This document shows positions 63,450 to 64,000 of a stretch of 64,000 bases of DNA, in pieces. Positions within the stretch are counted from its first letter, which is position 1. The number at the start of each line of letters is the position of its first letter. The DNA is taken from positions 2,604,001 through 2,668,000 of the forward strand of contig NC_007651.1 in NCBI RefSeq assembly GCF_000012365.1, read 5' to 3'. The notes under the pieces are model-generated. The model searched no databases and was not told the origin of the DNA. It was given only the letters and a program-made list of their open reading frames with translations. A program made the translations under genes and the position numbers. This DNA comes from Burkholderia thailandensis E264 (lineage in GTDB: Bacteria > Pseudomonadota > Gammaproteobacteria > Burkholderiales > Burkholderiaceae).

Positions 63450-64000
63450 TCGTGTTCCCTCTCGATCTTTTGACGGCGTTCCATGGTCCGGCGGCGGCGG
63501 CGCAGCGCGCGCTCGTCCGGTTCGTCGGCGGTGGCTTGGCGGGTTTCGCCGGCGGCGATTTGCGAAGCGATCGCGGCGATCGTGGGCTGCTGAAAGAGAT
63601 CGACCACGCGCAGACTTTCGGCGCGTGGCAGGCGGGTGCTCATCAGGCCGTGCGCCCGAACGATCGCGAGCGAGTCGCCGCCCGCGTCGAAGAAGTTTTC
63701 ATCGATGCCGATTGCCTCGCGGCCCAGCACCTCGCACCAGATCGCGGCGAGCGCTTCTTCAAGCGCGTTGCGCGGTCCCTGCGCCGGCGCCGTCGGCGCG
63801 GCCTCCCGGGGGAGCGCCCGCCGGTCGATCTTGCCGTTCGCCGTCAACGCGAATCCGTCGACCCGAATCAGTGCCGACGGCATCATGCTGTCCGGCAGCC
63901 TCTGCTTGAGTGCCGTGCGAACCCGTTGCGCATCCATGTCGGCGGCCGCCACATACCAGGCCACCAACTGACGGCCGCTTGCGCCCTCGCGAACGTCGGC
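63446..64000 (-). CDS. NRPS, C-terminal end (A-domain end and PCP); continues beyond the window
   Basis: Only the last 184 residues are inside the window. They comprise the end of an adenylation domain with the A10 lysine (LTANGKIDRRALP) and a carrier domain with Ser in FFDAGGDSLAIVRAHGLM, ending in a very basic, Arg/Glu-rich tail (RRRRRTMERRQKIEREHE) that may be a docking segment for the PKS. The frame is open to the right edge; the true start lies outside. It corresponds in position to the penultimate NRPS of a thailandepsin-like line. Confidence 0.9.
   Translation of the reverse strand, partial: ADVREGASGRQLVAWYVAAADMDAQRVRTALKQRLPDSMMPSALIRVDGFALTANGKIDRRALPREAAPTAPAQGPRNALEEALAAIWCEVLGREAIGIDENFFDAGGDSLAIVRAHGLMSTRLPRAESLRVVDLFQQPTIAAIASQIAAGETRQATADEPDERALRRRRRTMERRQKIEREHE

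Noticed and set aside
1..64000. CRISPR arrays, tRNA or rRNA genes
   Set aside because: I saw no spaced repeat arrays and no cloverleaf or rRNA-like segments; the only short repeats are the nonamer arrays, the ISNCY repeats and IS ends.

Overview
The window is GC-rich (about 68%) and dense in protein-coding genes. Codon use, gene content (nos operon, xyl operon, a trans-AT depsipeptide cluster) and IS types point to Burkholderia, most likely the thailandensis/pseudomallei group and probably the second chromosome. That placement is inferred from protein content, not from a database search.

Layout. 0-3.5 kb: two small exported proteins and a large MscS-type channel. 3.6-16.2 kb: nitrous-oxide respiration. 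A leftward operon nosZ-nosD-nosF-nosY-nosL-orf-orf-cytochrome c-nosR faces a rightward nosX (apbE) that is followed by a two-gene ABC exporter. Two FNR/Anr-like palindromes lie between the divergent units. 16.5-18.2 kb: single-chain dihydroxyacetone kinase. 18.3-26.2 kb: a compact accessory cluster read leftward (heme-oxygenase-like diiron protein, flavin-dependent halogenase, cation/proton antiporter and two Rieske-oxygenase-type proteins), with a divergent iron-containing alcohol dehydrogenase. The two Rieske proteins look complementary: one keeps the 2Fe-2S ligands and lacks the mononuclear-iron motif, while the other keeps the iron motif and lacks the cluster ligands.

26.3-39.2 kb: pentose and sugar uptake. 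Leftward xylR-galM diverge from xylA-xylF-xylG-xylH, followed by a second sugar ABC operon resembling the galactofuranose system ytfQ-ytfR-ytfT-yjfF. 39.3-43.0 kb: an insertion-sequence nest four layers deep. An IS5-like shell contains a decayed IS256-family fragment, which contains a second IS256-family copy, which contains a third intact copy; target-site duplications can be read at the two inner junctions. 43.0-45.6 kb: a small lower-GC element with an HUH rolling-circle replication initiator and three small genes, next to a truncated ISNCY-type transposase.

46.4-51.5 kb: a rightward set of four exported proteins: a bacterial lipoxygenase with all five iron ligands including the C-terminal isoleucine, a catalase-fold protein, an epoxide-hydrolase-like alpha/beta hydrolase and a free-standing pro-kumamolisin-type propeptide domain. 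This looks like an extracytoplasmic oxylipin pathway. 51.7-64.0 kb: the downstream half of a leftward NRPS/trans-AT PKS cluster (NRPS end, KS-KR-ACP-E PKS, acyl-CoA dehydrogenase, phosphotransferase, C-PCP-TE NRPS, CPYC flavin disulfide oxidoreductase, esterase, type II thioesterase). Its content matches the FK228/thailandepsin/spiruchostatin family of disulfide depsipeptides. The cluster continues past the right edge.
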